Shown here piece after piece: positions 59,030-64,000 of a DNA stretch of 64,000 nt (positions are counted from its first letter, which is position 1; every line of letters starts with the position of its first letter). The stretch spans positions 7,676,144-7,740,143 of the forward strand of contig NW_004450266.1 of the NCBI RefSeq assembly GCF_000321225.1. The letters run 5' to 3'. The stretch is from Odobenus rosmarus divergens. Its lineage: Eukaryota; Chordata; Mammalia; Carnivora; Odobenidae. Below the pieces are notes generated by a model. That model worked only from the letters and a program-made list of their open reading frames with translations. It was not told the DNA's origin and searched no databases. Made by a program: the position numbers and the translations under genes.

Positions 59030-59570
59030 CATTGTCATCAAAGCCACAATGAAATAGAAGTTTACACTCCTTTAAAGTGTAAAAATTAAGAAGCCTCTCA
59101 ATATAATACTAAGTCATGAAGAGACTGTGGATCAGTAGGATCTCTTATACTTTGCTGGTAAGAATGTGAATTGGCATTACCACTTTGGACAATAATTTGG
59201 CATTACTCTGCATCATTTTACTCCCTGATATATCTAAGAGAAACACTTACATATGTATAACAAAAGACATGCTTAGAATGTTCACAGCACTACTATCTAT
59301 AGTTGCAAAAATTGGGACACAATCCAAATGCCACCCTCAGATGAAAGGAGAGCTATAATATGGTATATTCATCTACAGGAATACTGAAAGCAAATAGCTT
59401 ACGGTCATATACAACAACAGAGTGTTTCAGTAATACAATATTACATAGAAAAAAACAATCCCCAAAGATTATATACTTCATGATACCATTCTTAAAATAA
59501 AATTAAAATGAAGCAAAACAAACAAAAAATACTTTATATATAGGAAAACATGAGATTGATGAATACAAAT
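59030..59570 (+). repeat. L1 3' region fragment
   Basis: CTGGTAAGAATGTGAATTGG, AACAAAAGACATGCTTAG, GTTCACAGCACTACTATC and AATCCAAATGCCA are in the usual L1 order. The frames are broken. Confidence 0.8.
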
Positions 59571-59639
59571 TTCAGGATAGTATTGTTTTGGGTGGGGGTG
59601 GGAGCAGAAGGATGAGATGGGTGAGGACTGAACTGCACA

Positions 59640-60125
59640 TGTTGATGTAGGTTTTATTCACTATGGTAGATTATTGTAGTAATGGCCTTACAATGTCCAT
59701 GTCTCCCTGTAGCCTCACTCTTTGGTAGTCCTTTCCCTCACTGACTATGGGCTTAGTAAATGATATGCTTTGGCCAATGGGATAAAAGCAAATATGACTG
59801 AAACTGACTTGAATATATTGCACATTGAACTTGCCTTCTCTTGCTGTGGATACACTTAAACTAGCCTCATGGAGAAACATGGCTCAGCCAGCTCTGTCAC
59901 CCCAGCTGACAACCAGTACAACCCAACAGTTAGCTGCAACCTGTGGACAACTATGAGTGAGGCTATCTGTAGACCATCCAGCCAAACCTGCCCAAACCTC
60001 AGGAACCACCCAAGTGAGCCCAGGAGAACTGCTGACCCATAGAACCATGAACTCATAAATCATTGTTATTTTAAGCTGCTAGGTTTTGGGGTACTTTATT
60101 ATATGACAAAACCCAATCAATTTAG
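59640..60125 (+). repeat. MLT1-like LTR (MaLR group)
   Basis: The 3' end shows CTGACCCATAGAACCATGAA, CTCATAAATCATTGTTATTT and TAAGCTGCTAGGTTTTGGGG, the usual order in MLT1-type LTRs. ACCATCCAGCCAAACC and AGTGAGCCCAGG also fit. No internal genes are attached. Confidence 0.65.
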
Positions 60126-60289
60126 TTTTTATGTGGGGTGGGGATTTATTTTATAATAAATAAACAAATGAGCATCTTGTATGAATCAATGATGCGAGCA
60201 TATACTGTGAGCCAAGGATTGCAGTTAATCCAATTGTGTGCACCTGAGGCTCATTTAAAAACAAACAACAAAACAAAAACTCACCTCTT

Positions 60290-60420
60290 CACTTGATTGT
60301 ATCAGCCTGCAAACTATTTTCCCTATCTAGAATTCTTTGCCCCTTGTGTCAGACTGCTGAATGATAACCCTTTCCAGCCTTCAATTCATTCTACGACTAA
60401 ATCCTCCCTAACGAGCCTAA
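60290..60420 (+). repeat. L2-like fragment
   Basis: CTAGAATTCTTTGCCCCTTG and CTACGACTAAATCCTCCCTA resemble part of an L2 3' region. Confidence 0.4.
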
Positions 60421-60454
60421 GAGGAAGAGATGTGTGCTGATTCCAAGTCATCTT

Positions 60455-60745
60455 AATAAAGACTCTTGTCTTGAACTCTCTTCTCTCTTCTCCTTCTCAA
60501 TTTCTGAAAATGGCAAGGGCTGGAAAATCTCAGATACCATTTTTGAGAAGAACAAACCTACCCTGCTAGCTTGGGGCCCTGCTGGCTTTGTGGACAAAAA
60601 GGCTGCTTACCCTACTTACTTGAATTGCTACATGAGAAAGAAATCAATTTACATCTTGTCTGAAACACTGTAATTTGTGAGTCTTTGTTACAGTGCACTT
60701 TGGTTTTTGCTCCAACTAATTAACTCTTCCATATCAATCCTTACA
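60455..60745. repeat. Possible old LTR end
   Basis: GGGCCCTGCTGGCTTTGTGG, CATGAGAAAGAAATCAATTT and GTCTTTGTTACAGTG resemble the 3' parts of some mammalian LTRs. Similarity is judged by eye only. Confidence 0.3.
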
Positions 60746-60879
60746 ATAAGATAATCTTCCAGATACAATATTATTTGTTAAAATGGAAATGCCTTTATTG
60801 TTTTTGTTCACTGTAAAAACTTCAAATAGAACAGAAACGTATAAAAAAGGTGTAAATCCTGAGGATACCAAGGGGTTTG

Positions 60880-61200
60880 GTTTTTTAATGCATATAAGAT
60901 GGCACATGTCTATACTGATGAGACTGTACTGTTCATACTATGGTATATAACTTGTGTTGTTTATTCAACAATGTATTATGTTTCCACGTCAACACAAGAT
61001 CTATATAGTAGTCCACTCAATGGATATTCCATATTTTATTCTAAAAGTCTCCTAGGTGGCTTTTTCAACCTTGAAAGTTTCATTACAAAAATGTCAGGAA
61101 CATTCTTGCACCCTTACATCAATTTCTTTTTGTGCACTTCTCTGAATTATCTCCTTAAGATAGTTCCTAGGAAAAATATTTTTGGAAGAGAGGATATTGA
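60880..61200 (-). repeat. Probable ancient L1 fragment
   Basis: GTTTATTCAACAATGTATTATG, TCAATGGATATTCCATATT and TTTGTGCACTTCTCTGAATTA resemble the reverse complement of an old L1 3' region. Divergence is high, so this is tentative. Confidence 0.45.
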
Positions 61201-61475
61201 GTGCATACAATGCATACTTTATCTGGTGAAATGTCTTTTGGATTCCCCATTTCCCCTAAGATAATGGCCAGACCCAACAGATTGGCATACTCCAGCAGGG
61301 CTCTTCCTCACTGAGCTCACACCAGCCCATCAGCCTGGTGCCCCACTCCCCAGAGCGCTCTGCATGTTACCCATGCTGATTATAGTTTTTTTTTTACTGA
61401 AGGCATCAAGCTATTTCACAACTTTGTCCATCTCCTGTTACTCCTTATGTATTTATATTTGCCTGTTCCATATGT

Positions 61476-61534
61476 CACACATATACACATACAGACACAC
61501 ACACACACACATACACACACAGACACACACACAC
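61476..61534. repeat. CA microsatellite
   Basis: CACA repeats interrupted by single TA and GA units over about 59 bases. Confidence 0.92.
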
Positions 61535-61559
61535 CTACCTTCTATTGTGAACTAACTTC

Positions 61560-61830
61560 TTTCTGTTCTTGAAGCTCTAGCTCTACATTACCTATTCCTA
61601 GGAAGCCTGTCATTATGGTTTCCCTCAGCTTGATCACATTCCCCTCCTCTCTGCTTCCATAGCAATTTTCACCTACATTTATCATCACACTTACCACATT
61701 CTGCTATGTGATTTATTGTGTTTACTTATTTATTTTCTTTTCTAGGCTATGTTATCCTGAAAGCAGAATGTATTTGTCTTTGAATTCTCCTTCTCAGAAT
61801 GGTGACTGGCACCTAGTAGGCATTCATGGG
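61560..61830 (+). repeat. L2 3' end
   Basis: TAGGAAGCCTGTCATTATGG, CTTCCATAGCAATTTTCACC and ACTGGCACCTAGTAGGCATT follow L2 order. Confidence 0.7.
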
Positions 61831-62389
61831 ACTGCATGTACACATTGGTTTTTTCCCAGGCATTCTTGGTAATGTTACCACAAAGATTCATTCTAGGTCC
61901 TTCTAAAAATATTTCAGTACCTACTAATATCCCTCTGGCCATAATTAATATTGGCTCTGGCACTGGGGTGAGTCTAGGGCTGCATTCGCATCCCATCAGA
62001 GATTCCATATAAGACAGAGAAAGAGCATGGCAGGAGTTTAAGTCATAAAGTTGGAATGTCATCATCAACTTGGCTCAAGACTTCCTGGATGTTCCTAGGA
62101 AAGTTGAAGATTCATGACTGTGTCAGAGCCTTGAATGGATGACTACTCTCCTAGGACATACTGTGTGTTGTTTGTGAGGAGGAGTTTGTTTAAGATAAAA
62201 GAGTGCCAGCAGGAGGTCTAGGCTATTCCTTGATGTTGAAGGACGAGCGTCTCTCCTGTAGACCAGCATTCTTCCTTCCACTTACAGGACATGATAGTTA
62301 AGCTAAAATAACGGGCCAGAACTTCACCCAAAGAAGATTACTCCCATCACAGACTGTCAAGGCTGGAAGTGGGCTTTGAAAATCACTAG

Positions 62390-62520
62390 AACATCTTTCA
62401 GATGATGGAACTGAAGTTTAGAGAAGAGAGATTTCCAAGGACACATAATAAGTAAGTACAGAGTCGGGATTAGATGCCAGGTATTCTCTACTCACCATCC
62501 TGTGGGACCATCCAGTACTT
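62390..62520 (-). repeat. MIR fragment
   Basis: TGATGGAACTGAAGTTTAGA, AAGGACACATAATAAGTAAG and GTCGGGATTAGATGCCAGG are MIR-like. Confidence 0.65.
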
Positions 62521-62814
62521 TCTGATAAAACAGAAGACTTTGACTACTCCTCTCTCTCTTCCAAGAGACCAAATTAAATATATTCTAAATACATCATACT
62601 CCTTCTTCCCTAATTGTCATGATTAGAATCAAGATGTGCTTCTTGCAAAAGGGGAATTCAGGTTAAGTAAACAATATTATATATACCAACAGTATCAGAG
62701 ATATCATAAATACCAAAAGATATTTCCAAGAAATCAAATTCACTGAAATCTGTTCATTTTCAAAATTGTGAAGACAATCACTGAAGCTTTCTTTGATGAT
62801 CCAGAGAGCTCAAC

Positions 62815-62900
62815 AACTGTTGTTCAGTTAATTTCCCAAGTGCCAATAATGTGCTGGCCACTGTCCTAGGGTGTATGGACACCAAGAGAAGCAACTTAGA
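62815..62900 (-). repeat. L2 fragment
   Basis: GCCAATAATGTGCTGGCCAC and TGTCCTAGGGTGTATGGACA are the reverse complement of the L2 end. Confidence 0.55.
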
Positions 62901-63270
62901 ACATTCCACTGTTTCAGGTTTCTCATATTGAATAACAATTAGCATTGAATCAATGAGGAAGAAAAATCTTGGCGATATGGATATTCTCATTTTTAATATC
63001 TCAGATACATTTATGATGACTGTGTTAGAACCACTTGAATCATCTTGCTGAAGTCAGTAAATTAGTAAATACCAGTGTGGTGAGGACCCAGCCAGAATTC
63101 AGTCACTGACCTTGGTAAAATCTGTTACCATCCCATCTTCCATGGAGATACTTATTATAGACTTTTAGAGTTTATAGAACCCTTGGGGATCATCTAATTG
63201 TATGTGTGTGTATGTTGCCTGTGTGTATACAGATGAAGAACTAAGTCCCTGCAATACCAGTTTGTCCTAG

Positions 63271-63471
63271 GGGCACCTGGGTGGCTCAGTCGGTTAAGCG
63301 GCTGCCTTCGGCTCAGGTCATGATCCCAGGGTCCTGGGATCGAGCCCCACGTCGGGCTCTCTGCTCAGTAGAGAGTCTGCTTCTCTCTCTCCCTCTGCCT
63401 GCCTCTCTGCCTACTTGTGCTGTCTCTCTATCTCTCTGTCAAATAAATAAATAAAATCTTAAAAAAAAAAC
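63271..63471 (+). repeat. Young SINEC copy with perfect TSD
   Basis: The 17-base TSD ATACCAGTTTGTCCTAG lies at 63254-63270 and 63472-63488. The element runs from GGGCACCTGGGTGGCTCAG to AAATAAATAAAATCTT plus ten A. Confidence 0.96.
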
Positions 63472-63519
63472 ATACCAGTTTGTCCTAGATCCCAAATGTT
63501 ATTTGGTATGACAGCCTGA

Positions 63520-64000
63520 TGAGGTCCTAGGTCTTATGAATTCTTATCAGTTCTCTTTCTTTCACACTGTACTAGCTCCTTGGGGTAGACAGACCTAGGT
63601 GGCCCTCATGGTTCACTCCTAGTATTCACGTCTTTGGGTTATCTTCTCTTTTTGAGTAAAGAAGGACTGTTAACTGCTTCTAACCCATAGATATGACAAC
63701 GGTTATGGAATGTCACTTCCTTGATTAAGTTACATTATCTATAGACTATTTTTATGTATACTCTCTCTTATTAGCAGACTCACTTGCAATTCTGCCAAAA
63801 ACCTGAGTGAACTTGAAGCAGATTCTTCCTTAGTCCAGTCTCCAGATGACAGTGCAGTCCATCCAATACCTTGATTTTAGCCTTGTAGGGCCCTAATCAG
63901 AGGACACAGCTGAGCTGTGCCTACGGTCTTGACTCACAGAAACTAGGAGATAATAAATGCTGTCTGTTGTTTTAAGTGGCTAAATCTGTGGCAATGTGCC
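63520..64000 (+). repeat. MLT1-like LTR, cut by the window end
   Basis: CCAATACCTTGATTTTAGCC, GAGGACACAGCTGAGC, CAGAAACTAGGAGATAATAA and TGTTGTTTTAAGTGGCTAAA are MLT1-type landmarks. The 5' limit is unclear, and the element runs to the last base. Confidence 0.65.

Noticed and set aside
59671..60056. Two minus-strand frames of 66-69 codons as a small gene
   Set aside because: They lie inside an MLT1-like LTR.

Overview
The window is nuclear DNA of a caniform carnivore, most likely an arctoid (bear, pinniped or mustelid group). The evidence is about 20 copies of the tRNA-derived carnivore SINE (SINEC/CAN-SINE). Their body reads GATCGAGCCCCGCATCGGG, then CTCCCTGCTC, and they end in a CT-rich stretch and AAATAAATAAATAAAATCTT. 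The dog and cat versions of this SINE have different tails. Ancient mammalian MIR, L2, L1, MER5-type and MaLR-type elements fill much of the rest. I found no protein-coding exon, tRNA, rRNA, CRISPR or other prokaryotic-type feature that I can support. The window looks intergenic or deep-intronic.

Bases 1-31122 carry a striking non-biological structure. Blocks of 12 A lie on a strict 61-base grid (start = 1 + 61k, k = 0 to 510) without phase drift. Most slots are filled (about 70% of the first 128 that I checked one by one). SINE copies crossed by the grid show that the blocks overwrite 12 native bases rather than being inserted. The grid ends with the slot at 31111, just before a 50-N gap at 31131-31180, and never recurs. 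I read this as data corruption of one assembled contig. It creates many false open frames rich in Lys or Phe. Below it lie old repeats: a degenerate L1 (about 2.1-4.9 kb), MIR and L2 copies, a MER5-like DNA transposon (9.2 kb) and a long L1 (about 24.9-30.2 kb) split by an LTR-like insertion at about 28.2-29.0 kb.

Bases 31181-31575 form the damaged edge of the next contig: poly-G tracts of 43 and 24 and a SINE broken into two inverted halves. From about 31.6 kb to the end the sequence looks normal. It holds SINEs with good target-site duplications (TSDs), MIR/L2 fossils, L1 3' ends and two MLT1-like LTR ends (59.6-60.1 kb and 63.5-64.0 kb).

The best candidates for biological function are two repeat-poor blocks that look like conserved non-coding elements. 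One is 44690-45770, with four SOX/TCF-type ACAAAG cores and a TAATTA homeodomain core. The other is 57990-58310. Both need cross-species alignment. A TATA-like box upstream of a short signal-peptide-like ORF (49963-50170) is noted as weak.
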